Shown: piece by piece, positions 9,098-16,397 of the stretch | How positions within the stretch are numbered: position 1 is the first letter of the stretch | How the letters are laid out: each line of letters opens with the position of its first letter | Assembly (NCBI RefSeq): GCF_001902635.1 | Contig: NZ_MJAO01000001.1 | Coordinates: forward strand, 124,001-188,000 | DNA length: 64,000 nt | Source of the DNA: Serratia marcescens | Lineage (GTDB): Bacteria > Pseudomonadota > Gammaproteobacteria > Enterobacterales > Enterobacteriaceae | Reading direction: 5' to 3' | Notes under the pieces: model-generated | What the model saw: the letters and a program-made list of their open reading frames with translations, nothing else | What the model was told of the DNA's origin: nothing | Database searches by the model: none | Program-made: the position numbers and the translations under genes

Positions 9098-9556
9098 TTA
9101 CTTGGGCTCTTTGCCGAGAATCGCCTTCAAATCTTCTTTCAACGACGACATCTGATTCGCATACTTCTCTTTGCGTTCAGCATCTTCGATAAGCTGCACG
9201 ACGGTTTCCGACAGCGTGACGCCGCGGCGGCGCGCCAGAGCCGCCAAACGTTGCCAAACCAAAAACTCCAAATCGATAGATTTTTTACGCGTATGTTGGT
9301 GTTCTGCGTTAAAATGACGCTTGCGGCGGGCGCGGATCGTTTGCTTCATCCGGTTATCCAGTTCCGGATTCATGTGGGCGGCAATCCATGCAAGTACCTT
9401 TACCGGCTCATTTTCCAGCTTCAGCAGCTCGTTAACCGCTTCCTGAGCAGCGCTGTTTTCAATGTAGCGGGTAATGAGTTCCCCTTCCCGGTGTTTCTTT
9501 ACCAGGTACTTCCATTTCCAACCGCTCTCCAGATTTTCCAGTTGCTGATATTTCAT
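9098..9556 (-). CDS. matP: Macrodomain Ter protein MatP
   Basis: The 152-residue DNA-binding protein has an N-terminal helical region, a central ribbon-helix-helix ([28 protein letters not shown] split over residues about 89-117) and a C-terminal coiled coil (about 120-150). MatP binds matS sites (GTGACRNYGTCAC), condenses the Ter macrodomain and bridges to the divisome. I found no perfect matS motif in this window by eye. It is divergent from lonH, as in E. coli. Confidence 0.95.
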   Translation of the reverse strand: MKYQQLENLESGWKWKYLVKKHREGELITRYIENSAAQEAVNELLKLENEPVKVLAWIAAHMNPELDNRMKQTIRARRKRHFNAEHQHTRKKSIDLEFLVWQRLAALARRRGVTLSETVVQLIEDAERKEKYANQMSSLKEDLKAILGKEPK

Positions 9557-9765
9557 CTTGAGCTCTTCAGTGACCGCGTAACTTCAATAAGCATAACAGC
9601 TTTGCGCCGAATTTCCCCGGCAATTAAGCCGTCTTTTAGACTGTTTTTTGCACAGTCATCGCGCGATGTCAAACTCCCTGATACCAACTGGCACTCCGCA
9701 TGTATCAAGCTGCCGTTATTCTTGTATAATCGCCCTTTCCCTTTTTAACGATTGCATCTAACACT

Positions 9766-11514
9766 TTGACCAATAACCGACTTGAATGGCAATCTTTATT
9801 GCCGGACGTAACGCCTTATCAGGCGATATTTGATACCGCCGCTCAGTTGGCACCCGTGCCCTTTTCCGCCATTCAGCCCCGGTTGGAAAATGCCCTGACG
9901 CTATTTTGCCACCCTCAATCACCACCGCGTTTCATGCTGTTGAAAGCGCAAGAAACGCGCGAATACCTGGAACTGATCGCTAACGCCGTCACGCCGCTAT
10001 TGCCGAAAAACACGGCATGCGGCGGTAGCCACTACGCCATTCAGGATGGCAAGGTGAGTGTTGCCCCCGCCAGCCGTGGCGACGAGCCTTTCGCCGCCGG
10101 CGGTGCTTGCCTGTTCCAGGAATGGGTTGAACCGGAGCAGCTGTTCGGTTGCGTGCGGATCCACAACGGCGAGATCACCCTGCAACCGGGTCTGGTACAC
10201 CAGGCCAACGGCGGCGTTTTGATTCTGTCGGCCCGCGCATTGCTGGCTCAACCGCTATTGTGGTTACGGCTAAAGCAGATGATCGGCCAGCGCCAATTCC
10301 ATTGGGTTTCGCCAGACGAGACCCGTCCACTGCCGGTGGTCATTCCGCCGATGCCGCTGGATCTGCGGCTGATCGTGGTGGGTGACCGTCACGGTCTGGC
10401 CGATTTCCACGATATCGAGCCGGAACTGAGTGAACAAGCGATCTACGGCGAATACGAAGACGACCTGCAGCTGACCGAAACCGACGATATGGCGCAGTGG
10501 TGCGGCTACGTCAACGGCGTGATCGCCGACCAGCAGTTGCCTATGTTGGCAGCCGACGCCTGGCAGCCGCTGATCGTCCAGGCGGTGCGCCACAGCGGCG
10601 ATCAGGGTATTCTGCCGCTCTCACCGGTTTGGCTTGGCCAGCAGTTGGCCGAGGCGGCATTGTATGCCGAAGAGGATCGTATTACGGCCAAAGCGTTCGA
10701 AGCGGCGCTGAATGCCCGCGAATGGCGAGAAAGCTATCTGGCCGAACGTATGCAGGATGAGATCGAACTGGGTCAGATCCTGATTGAAACCGAAGGTGAA
10801 GTGGTCGGGCAGATCAACGGGTTGTCCGTGCTGGATTATCCTGGCCACCCTCGCAGTTTCGGCGAGCCCTCGCGCATCAGCTGCGTCGTGCATCTCGGCG
10901 ACGGTGAATTCACCGATGTTGAGCGCAAAGCCGAACTGGGTGGCAACCTGCACGCCAAAGGTATGATGATCATGCAGGCGTTCCTGATTGCCGAACTGGA
11001 TCTGGATCAGCAGCTGCCGTTCTCCGCTTCGATCGTCTTCGAACAATCCTACGGTGAAGTGGACGGCGACAGCGCCTCACTGGCTGAGTTGTGCGCATTG
11101 GTCAGCGCCCTCTCGCAGCAGCCGATCACGCAGCAAGTCGCCGTCACCGGCTCTGTCGACCAATTCGGCAATGTACAGCCGATAGGCGGCGTTAACGAAA
11201 AGGTCGAGGGTTTCTTCGAAGTTTGTCTGCGCCGCGGCCTGACCGGCAAACAGGGCGTCGTATTGCCCATCACTAACGTGCGCCACCTGTGCCTGCGCCA
11301 GGATGTCGTCGATGCAGTGCGCGAGGGGCAATTCCACCTGTGGGCGGTAGAGAGCGCGGCGGAAGCCTTGCCTTTACTCACAGGTTGCCTCTACTCTGAC
11401 GAACAACAGCCGAATCTGTTGGCGGCCATTCAGGAACGGATTGCGCAGGTGAACCTGCAGGAACGCCGCCATCCGTGGCCGCTGCGCTGGCTCAACTGGT
11501 TCAACCACGGCTGA
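9766..11514 (+). CDS. lonH: Lon-like protease LonH (YcbZ)
   Basis: A 582-residue member of the S16 (Lon) peptidase family that lacks a classical intact AAA+ Walker A. The proteolytic domain is C-terminal: the catalytic Ser lies in VDGDSASLAELCAL and the Lys in GGVNEKVEGFF, forming the Ser-Lys dyad. The start is a TTG at 9766, which aligns with the N terminus of E. coli YcbZ (MTxxxLxWxxLxPD), but no good Shine-Dalgarno sequence is visible. A TATAAT at 9725-9730 may be its -10 element. The function is poorly known; YcbZ has been linked to heat tolerance and ribosome assembly. The stop codon overlaps the FadR-like site of fabA. Confidence 0.93.
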   Translation: MTNNRLEWQSLLPDVTPYQAIFDTAAQLAPVPFSAIQPRLENALTLFCHPQSPPRFMLLKAQETREYLELIANAVTPLLPKNTACGGSHYAIQDGKVSVAPASRGDEPFAAGGACLFQEWVEPEQLFGCVRIHNGEITLQPGLVHQANGGVLILSARALLAQPLLWLRLKQMIGQRQFHWVSPDETRPLPVVIPPMPLDLRLIVVGDRHGLADFHDIEPELSEQAIYGEYEDDLQLTETDDMAQWCGYVNGVIADQQLPMLAADAWQPLIVQAVRHSGDQGILPLSPVWLGQQLAEAALYAEEDRITAKAFEAALNAREWRESYLAERMQDEIELGQILIETEGEVVGQINGLSVLDYPGHPRSFGEPSRISCVVHLGDGEFTDVERKAELGGNLHAKGMMIMQAFLIAELDLDQQLPFSASIVFEQSYGEVDGDSASLAELCALVSALSQQPITQQVAVTGSVDQFGNVQPIGGVNEKVEGFFEVCLRRGLTGKQGVVLPITNVRHLCLRQDVVDAVREGQFHLWAVESAAEALPLLTGCLYSDEQQPNLLAAIQERIAQVNLQERRHPWPLRWLNWFNHG

Positions 11515-11525
11515 TCGGACTTGTT
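11511..11525 (+). promoter_or_regulatory. FadR-binding site of fabA
   Basis: CTGATCGGACTTGTT matches the E. coli fabA FadR operator (activation of fabA when acyl-CoA is low). It overlaps the lonH stop codon (11512-11514). Confidence 0.75.
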
Positions 11526-11526
11526 C

Positions 11527-11544
11527 AGCGTACACGTGTTAGCT
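11527..11544 (+). promoter_or_regulatory. FabR-binding site of fabA
   Basis: AGCGTACACGTGTTAGCT is an imperfect palindrome of the FabR type. It sits immediately downstream of the FadR site, as in E. coli fabA. Confidence 0.75.
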
Positions 11545-11582
11545 AACCTGCGTCCTTCATTAAAATAAGGCTTACTGAGAAC

Positions 11583-12101
11583 ATGGTAGATAAACGCGAT
11601 TCCTATACGAAAGAAGACCTCGAAGCATCCGGCCGTGGCGAGCTGTTCGGCGCCGGTGGCCCACCGTTGCCGGCAGGTAACATGTTGATGATGGACCGCG
11701 TGGTCAAGATGACCGAAGACGGCGGCACTCACAACAAAGGTTATGTGGAAGCGGAGCTGGATATTAATCCGGACCTATGGTTCTTCGGTTGCCACTTTAT
11801 CGGCGATCCCGTTATGCCTGGTTGCCTGGGCCTGGATGCAATGTGGCAGCTGGTCGGTTTCTACCTCGGTTGGTTGGGTGGCGAAGGCAAAGGCCGCGCG
11901 CTGGGTGTTGGTGAAGTCAAATTCACCGGCCAGGTGCTGCCGACCGCGAAGAAAGTCACCTATCGTATCAACTTCAAGCGCGTCATTACCCGTAAGCTGA
12001 TCATGGGTGTCGCCGATGGTGAAGTGCTGGTTGACGGCGAAGTGATCTATACCGCCACCGACCTGAAAGTGGGCCTGTTCAAGGACACCGCAGCGTTCTG
12101 A
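11583..12101 (+). CDS. fabA: 3-hydroxydecanoyl-ACP dehydratase/isomerase
   Basis: The 172-residue enzyme dehydrates 3-hydroxyacyl-ACP and isomerises trans-2- to cis-3-decenoyl-ACP, the branch point of anaerobic unsaturated fatty-acid synthesis. The catalytic His is residue 71 (in [14 protein letters not shown]; His70 without the initiator Met) and the catalytic Asp is residue 85 (CLGLDAMWQ). Length and sequence are standard. It is preceded by FadR and FabR sites, so it should be activated by FadR and repressed by FabR. Confidence 0.98.
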   Translation: MVDKRDSYTKEDLEASGRGELFGAGGPPLPAGNMLMMDRVVKMTEDGGTHNKGYVEAELDINPDLWFFGCHFIGDPVMPGCLGLDAMWQLVGFYLGWLGGEGKGRALGVGEVKFTGQVLPTAKKVTYRINFKRVITRKLIMGVADGEVLVDGEVIYTATDLKVGLFKDTAAF

Positions 12102-12111
12102 TCGCGCTGAC

Positions 12112-12134
12112 GAGAAGGCGACCAACGCCTTCTC
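12112..12134 (+). terminator. Hairpin downstream of fabA
   Basis: A perfect 9-bp stem GAGAAGGCG / CGCCTTCTC with a 5-nt loop lies 10 nt after the fabA stop, followed only by TATTCC. Confidence 0.55.
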
Positions 12135-12152
12135 TATTCCAAGGTTCGTTGC

Positions 12153-12190
12153 ATGCCGTCACGCTCAGCGTGGCGGCATTTCTTATTTTC
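12153..12190 (+). terminator. Second fabA terminator hairpin
   Basis: ATGCCGTCACGC tca GCGTGGCGGCAT forms a 12-bp stem with one mismatch, followed by TTTCTTATTTTC. This is a better terminator than the hairpin just upstream. Confidence 0.7.
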
Positions 12191-12313
12191 TTTCTCCTGC
12201 TTTCCCCCTCTTTCCCTCTGGGCCTTTTGGGCGCCCGAAACGCGTGACCGGGCTTCACAAATCGATAATTACGGAAATGTCTTATTCTACCGTGAGATCC
12301 CCTGCGTCTATGA

Positions 12314-12343
12314 TTGAAAAATAATTAGCCAATGAATTATAAA
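12314..12343 (+). promoter_or_regulatory. Candidate promoter of the acyltransferase gene
   Basis: TTGAAA (12314-12319) and TATAAA (12338-12343) are 18 bp apart in an A/T-rich stretch 50 bp upstream of the start codon. Confidence 0.5.
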
Positions 12344-12392
12344 TTTCACCAACATTCACTGTGCTTTATTTTACTGATGGGATAAGGAAAAA

Positions 12393-13400
12393 ATGGAGAA
12401 TAACAATCGTCTGTTATGGATGGACACCCTGCGCGGCTTGAGTATTCTGCTGGTCGTAATGCTACATAACGCCTACTCCCTCGCGGGTGGTGCCAGCCAT
12501 ATTGGCACTGTCTCCGACTTTATTAATACCAATGTTATTCCCATGCGCATGGAGATCATGTTTTTCCTTTCAGGCATATTCGTCAACCACAGCCTGCAGA
12601 AAGGAAAGAAAGCGTACCTGACCGGCAAGTTGAAGAACATTCTTTATCCCTTTTTGATCTGGGTCGCTATTTATGGCGCATTGCGGATCATCTTCTCCGG
12701 CATGGTCAACAACCCCGCCAGCCCGCTGAGCGTGATCTACACGCAGCTGACCGGCGGCGGCGACATCACCTGGTTCCTCTGGACCCTGATGGCGTTCTTC
12801 CTGCTGGTCATCCCGCTGCGCAAGGTGAACGTAATTGTCGTTCTGGCACTGTGTATCGCCGCATACTATTTGCTGCCGCTCAGAGAGGAAGATCTCTATA
12901 GCGGTTATAATCCTTACCATTTGCGCTATGCGGCCTACTACTTCCTTTTCTTCTATCTCGGTGACTTTATGTCACGTAAGAATTTCAATATTATCGGCTC
13001 ATTGGAGAATCGGCTGATCGTATTCCTTGCCTTCAGCGCCTGGGGCATATTGATGCTTACCGTGTATTTTAAGCATCATGATAATATTTTGATGATCCCC
13101 CTTACCCTGCTGTCAATTGTGGCACTGATTTACATGACAAAATATATCAATAATCGGGCCATCAACTTCATTGGGCAAAACTCTATCGTCTTTTATCTGA
13201 CGCACTATCTTATTATTCAGTTCTCTTCGAAGATGATTAAAGTCGATCAGGATAATGCGCTGTTGGGCGATATAAAGTATCTCATCACACTGGGGTTGGC
13301 TTTGGGCATACCCTACATTATCGCCCGTTACCGAAACGCGTTTTCCCTCTTGTCTCTGCCCTATGCTTACCCGAAGCGGCCAAAGCAACAAACCGGCTGA
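12393..13400 (+). CDS. Acyltransferase family 3 membrane protein
   Basis: A 335-residue protein with about ten predicted membrane helices. The N-terminal motif WMDTLRGLSILLVVMLHN contains the R/H pair typical of acyltransferase-3 (OafA/NodX/YrhL) enzymes, which O-acylate cell-surface sugars or other extracytoplasmic acceptors. LSGIFVNHSL and FIGQNSIVFYLTHYLI are further family signatures. Acceptor and acyl donor cannot be predicted. AAGGA lies upstream of the ATG. The gene has lower GC than its neighbours and lies in a fabA-rmf insertion absent from E. coli, which suggests acquisition or loss in other lineages. Confidence 0.85.
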   Translation: MENNNRLLWMDTLRGLSILLVVMLHNAYSLAGGASHIGTVSDFINTNVIPMRMEIMFFLSGIFVNHSLQKGKKAYLTGKLKNILYPFLIWVAIYGALRIIFSGMVNNPASPLSVIYTQLTGGGDITWFLWTLMAFFLLVIPLRKVNVIVVLALCIAAYYLLPLREEDLYSGYNPYHLRYAAYYFLFFYLGDFMSRKNFNIIGSLENRLIVFLAFSAWGILMLTVYFKHHDNILMIPLTLLSIVALIYMTKYINNRAINFIGQNSIVFYLTHYLIIQFSSKMIKVDQDNALLGDIKYLITLGLALGIPYIIARYRNAFSLLSLPYAYPKRPKQQTG

Positions 13401-13480
13401 ACGAAGGTTCTCTCAACACCCGGCATCAATACAAAAGCGGTTTTTTTGCTCCCAGTGATTCTCTTGCTCCTCAAAATCAT

Positions 13481-13512
13481 CTAATCTGGATTAGAGAGTA
13501 ACTACAATTACT
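13481..13512 (+). promoter_or_regulatory. Candidate HxlR operator/promoter
   Basis: Two inverted repeats lie just upstream of the regulator gene: CTAATC tg GATTAG (13481-13494) and AGTAA ctacaa TTACT (13497-13512). A -10-like TACAAT (13503-13508) is inside the second. HxlR-type regulators often bind GTAACT-like palindromes and repress their own transcription; assignment here is inference. Confidence 0.5.
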
Positions 13513-13530
13513 GTATCCAGTGAGAGTGAC

Positions 13531-14058
13531 ATGCAAAAAACCCGCTTTAGCGATGCACCTTGCCCAGTCGCGCGTTCATTGGACCGTGTCGGCGAGTGGT
13601 GGAGCATCCTGATCCTGCGCGATGCCTTTCAGGGGCTGTCCAAATTCGACGAATTCCAGCAAAGTCTGGGGATGTCGCCCACACTGCTGGCCCGCCGCCT
13701 GAAGGATCTGGTGGCCCACGGCATTCTGTATAAGCAACGCTATCAAACTCGACCGGTGCGCTACCACTACTTGCTCACCGAGCGCGGCAACGATTTTTTC
13801 CCTGTGCTGGCGGCCCTTTCACAATGGGGCAATCACCACCTGACCGACGGCGCCGTCAGCGCATTGTTGGTCGACGGCCGCACAGATCAACCGATTCAGG
13901 TTCAGTTAATCAATCGCGATACCCAACAGCCGGTGCCACAGCAGTTCATCACGCTGGCGCCCGGACCGGCGGCCGGTGACGGCATACGTCAGCGCGCCGA
14001 GCTGATGCGGTGTCGGCGTCTCGCAGATTTTCCCGAATTGACCAAGGAGTCATCATGA
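13531..14058 (+). CDS. HxlR-family transcriptional regulator
   Basis: A 175-residue protein with an N-terminal HxlR winged helix: CPVARSLDRVGEWWSILILRDAF is the diagnostic opening, followed by FDEFQQSLGMSPTLLARRLKDL (recognition helix) and a wing with RYHYLLTERG. Residue Cys11, N-terminal in the domain, occupies the position of the redox- or electrophile-sensing cysteine of some HxlR proteins (YodB, HypR). The extra C-terminal 60 residues are unusual. The stop codon overlaps the start of the downstream ketoacyl synthase gene (ATGA), so the two are translationally coupled and it probably controls that gene. Confidence 0.88.
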   Translation: MQKTRFSDAPCPVARSLDRVGEWWSILILRDAFQGLSKFDEFQQSLGMSPTLLARRLKDLVAHGILYKQRYQTRPVRYHYLLTERGNDFFPVLAALSQWGNHHLTDGAVSALLVDGRTDQPIQVQLINRDTQQPVPQQFITLAPGPAAGDGIRQRAELMRCRRLADFPELTKESS

Positions 14059-15332
14059 GCAATCGTCGTATCGTTATTACCGGCATGGGCGCCGTTTCGC
14101 CGTTAGGGTGCGGAGTAGAAACAATCTGGCAACGTTTATTACGCGGAGAATCTGGCATTCGCCCGCTGTCTGATGCGATCGTCGCAGATTTGCCGGTCAA
14201 GGTCGGGGGCCAGGTGCCTGAACTGGCGCAAGATGCCGAAGCGGGCTTCACTGCCGACGCCTCCGTCGCCCCCAAGGACCAAAAGAAAATGGATCGCTTC
14301 ATTCTGTTTGCCATGGCAGCGGCGGATGAAGCCATTCGTCAGGCTGGCTGGATAGCCGATACGGAGGAAAAACAAGAGCGCACCGCCACCGTCATCGCCT
14401 CAGGCATTGGCGGTTTTCCGGCGATCGCCCAGGCGGTGCGCACCACGGATAGCCGCGGCGCCAAACGTCTGTCGCCATTCACCATCCCCTCTTTCCTGGT
14501 CAATCTGGCTGCCGGTCACGTTTCGATCAAACACCACTTCAAAGGCCCGATTGGCGCACCGGTTACCGCCTGCGCTGCCGGTGTGCAAGCCATTGGTGAT
14601 GCGGTGCGGCTGATCCGCAATGACGAGGCCGATATCGCCCTGTGCGGCGGCACCGAAGCCGCTATAGACACCGTCAGCCTGGGGGGATTCGCTGCCGCGC
14701 GCGCCATGTCCACCGCACCGGCCGAGTCGGCGCGACAGGCCTCCCGGCCTTTCGACACGGCCCGGGACGGGTTCGTCATGGGCGAAGGCGCCGGCATGTT
14801 GGTGATTGAAACCCTGGAGCATGCGCTGGCACGCGGCGCCACCCCGCTGGCGGAAATCGTAGGTTATGGCACCAGCGCAGACGCCTACCACATGACATCC
14901 GGCGCAGAAGACGGCAACGGTGCCTATCGGGCGATGAAAATCGCGCTGAAACAAGCAAACGTCACCCCAGATAACGTGCAACATTTGAACGCACACGCGA
15001 CCTCCACGCCCGTAGGCGATTTGGGCGAAATCAACGCGATCAAGCACCTGTTTGGTACGGCAGGGACTGTCGCCGTGACCTCAACAAAATCGGCAACCGG
15101 ACACCTCCTGGGTGCCGCAGGCGGGCTGGAAACCATCTTTACCGCGTTGGCGCTGCGCGATCAGATTGCACCCGCGACGCTGAATCTGGATAACCCCGAT
15201 CCGGCAGCGCAAGGATTGCATTTGGTAGCGAAACAGGCTGAATCGATGAACATGACCTACGCCTTATCAAACGGCTTCGGCTTTGGCGGCGTGAATGCGA
15301 GCATTTTGCTGAAACGCTGGCGGGATGCATAA
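14055..15332 (+). CDS. FabF-like 3-oxoacyl-ACP synthase (KAS II)
   Basis: A 425-residue thiolase-fold condensing enzyme with an intact catalytic triad: Cys173 (TACAAG), His314 (NAHATST) and His350 (ATGHLLGAAG), plus Lys345. It would condense acyl-ACP with malonyl-ACP. The start at 14055 (AAGGAG at 14044-14049) overlaps the HxlR stop by 4 nt. Two positions differ from ordinary FabF: NAHAT for NAHGT and TACAAG for TACTSG/TACSTG. E. coli fabF lies elsewhere, in the fab cluster, so this is probably a second, regulated paralogue. Some stretches (RFILFAMAAADEAI) look closer to alphaproteobacterial FabF than to E. coli FabF. Substrate range is unknown. Confidence 0.88.
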   Translation: MSNRRIVITGMGAVSPLGCGVETIWQRLLRGESGIRPLSDAIVADLPVKVGGQVPELAQDAEAGFTADASVAPKDQKKMDRFILFAMAAADEAIRQAGWIADTEEKQERTATVIASGIGGFPAIAQAVRTTDSRGAKRLSPFTIPSFLVNLAAGHVSIKHHFKGPIGAPVTACAAGVQAIGDAVRLIRNDEADIALCGGTEAAIDTVSLGGFAAARAMSTAPAESARQASRPFDTARDGFVMGEGAGMLVIETLEHALARGATPLAEIVGYGTSADAYHMTSGAEDGNGAYRAMKIALKQANVTPDNVQHLNAHATSTPVGDLGEINAIKHLFGTAGTVAVTSTKSATGHLLGAAGGLETIFTALALRDQIAPATLNLDNPDPAAQGLHLVAKQAESMNMTYALSNGFGFGGVNASILLKRWRDA

Positions 15333-15346
15333 CTCCCTGAAACTAA

Positions 15347-15380
15347 AACCTCCGCCAAAGGCGGAGGTTATTCCTTTTAT
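15347..15380. terminator. Bidirectional terminator between KAS gene and rmf
   Basis: A perfect 10-bp stem AACCTCCGCC / GGCGGAGGTT has a 3-nt loop. It is followed by ATTCCTTTTATTT on the plus strand and by TTAGTTTC on the minus strand, so it can serve both convergent genes. Confidence 0.85.
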
Positions 15381-15395
15381 TTGACAGGGAGCCGC

Positions 15396-15566
15396 TTAAG
15401 CGGTCACAGCCCTGTCTTCCATGGCTTCTCGCCAACCTCCCAGCCATTGAGACCGGGCGTCCACTGATGATTGGTAGGGACAATGTTCCCTGGAACGCCC
15501 TAAAATACCTGCCTGATACCCTCTCGAATGCGCCCTTTCCAGACGATCGCGTTTCTGTCTCTTCAT
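15396..15566 (-). CDS. rmf: Ribosome modulation factor
   Basis: A small gene easily missed by length cut-offs: 56 codons that begin MKRQKRDRLERAHSRGYQAG and continue with the RMF hallmarks CPYQ and SQWLGGWREAM. RMF pairs 70S ribosomes into inactive 100S dimers in stationary phase. E. coli RMF is 55 residues and lies in the same place, between fabA and pqiC. AACGAGG precedes the ATG. The leader is about 60 nt and contains a perfect hairpin. Confidence 0.95.
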   Translation of the reverse strand: MKRQKRDRLERAHSRGYQAGILGRSREHCPYQSSVDARSQWLGGWREAMEDRAVTA

Positions 15567-15606
15567 GCCTCGTTTCCCTCATTTTGGTCTGGTGGAAAGA
15601 AAACAA

Positions 15607-15627
15607 TGGCTGCTTTTTGCGCAGCCA
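15607..15627 (-). promoter_or_regulatory. Hairpin in the rmf leader
   Basis: TGGCTGC / GCAGCCA forms a perfect 7-bp stem with a 7-nt loop in the predicted rmf 5' untranslated region, close to the predicted transcript start. Confidence 0.5.
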
Positions 15628-15634
15628 CGAGTAA

Positions 15635-15663
15635 TCAATAGCGCTAAAAGAAGAGAAGATCAA
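15635..15663 (-). promoter_or_regulatory. Candidate rmf promoter
   Basis: On the minus strand, TTGATC (15663-15658) and TATTGA (15640-15635) are 17 bp apart, about 70 bp upstream of the rmf start codon. Confidence 0.5.
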
Positions 15664-15766
15664 TGCGCAAAATTCACGCCAATGTCATATTTGTGAGCTA
15701 CGCCCGTGGAAATTGCTAAGTGGCTGATCTGCCGAGAAAGGATTTAACTGATTGAAACTCAATGAA

Positions 15767-15812
15767 AATCCCTGCCGGTGAGAAAAAGCGTTTTTTCACG
15801 CCGACAGGGATT
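15767..15812 (-). terminator. pqiABC operon terminator
   Basis: A long imperfect hairpin (AATCCCTGTCGGCGTGAAAA pairing with TTTTTCTCACCGGCAGGGATT) lies about 25 bp after the pqiC stop, followed by TTCATTG. Confidence 0.7.
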
Positions 15813-15836
15813 AGACGATTTTAGACCAAATTATGA

Positions 15837-16397
15837 CTAAACGCCGCCCATCTGTGCGGCGATAGCCTGAGCTTCCTGCTGCCAGCCTTGCGCCAACGTG
15901 CGCACCAGGGCGTCATAGCCATCTTCACCCTGCTTCAGCTCCAGGCTGAAAGGCCGCTTGATCAAGCGCCCCTGGCGGCTCAGCACCCACTCGCCGCGAA
16001 TGATCGCCTTGCCATCGAAACGGCCGTGGAAACCGCTGATGGTGACGTTCAACACATCCTGATCGCTGCTCATCGGCTGCGAAGAGACCACCCAGCCCGG
16101 CAGCGCGCTGCTCAGGTTGGTGACCAGCGTTTGCTGCAGCTGCTGGTCGAGCGGGCTGGCCCACAGATTGTTCTGGGCGATCACATATTGCACATCGTTG
16201 GTTTGATACACCACGCCGCTCTGCGCCAGATAATCCGCCACGCTCACGTGCTCCAGCCACAGCTGGCGCGCGGGGGCGCCGCTGCTGCTGACTGCGGCCG
16301 GCGCACCCAACGCCGGCAACTGGTAGTAGGTCTTCTGTGGCGTACTGCTACAGGCGCTGAGCAACAGCGCCAGGGCTACCGGGATCCATTTCATCAT
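15837..16397 (-). CDS. pqiC: PqiC outer-membrane lipoprotein
   Basis: A 186-residue lipoprotein (YmbA/PqiC family) with the lipobox LLSAC at residues 12-16 (lipidated Cys16). PqiC sits in the outer membrane and caps the PqiB tunnel of the PqiABC MCE system, which is thought to move lipids across the periplasm. The ATG overlaps the pqiB stop (ATGA), showing translational coupling. A tandem ATG gives one residue of uncertainty at the start. Confidence 0.93.
   Translation of the reverse strand: MMKWIPVALALLLSACSSTPQKTYYQLPALGAPAAVSSSGAPARQLWLEHVSVADYLAQSGVVYQTNDVQYVIAQNNLWASPLDQQLQQTLVTNLSSALPGWVVSSQPMSSDQDVLNVTISGFHGRFDGKAIIRGEWVLSRQGRLIKRPFSLELKQGEDGYDALVRTLAQGWQQEAQAIAAQMGGV

Noticed and set aside
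12961-12975. GTGAC tttat GTCAC as a matS site for MatP
   Set aside because: matS has a 3-bp spacer (GTGACRNYGTCAC); the spacer here is 5 bp and the site is inside a coding region.
15343-15663. 106-codon minus-strand ORF covering the rmf region
   Set aside because: The real gene in another frame of the same strand is rmf (15396-15566), with a ribosome-binding site and full RMF sequence.
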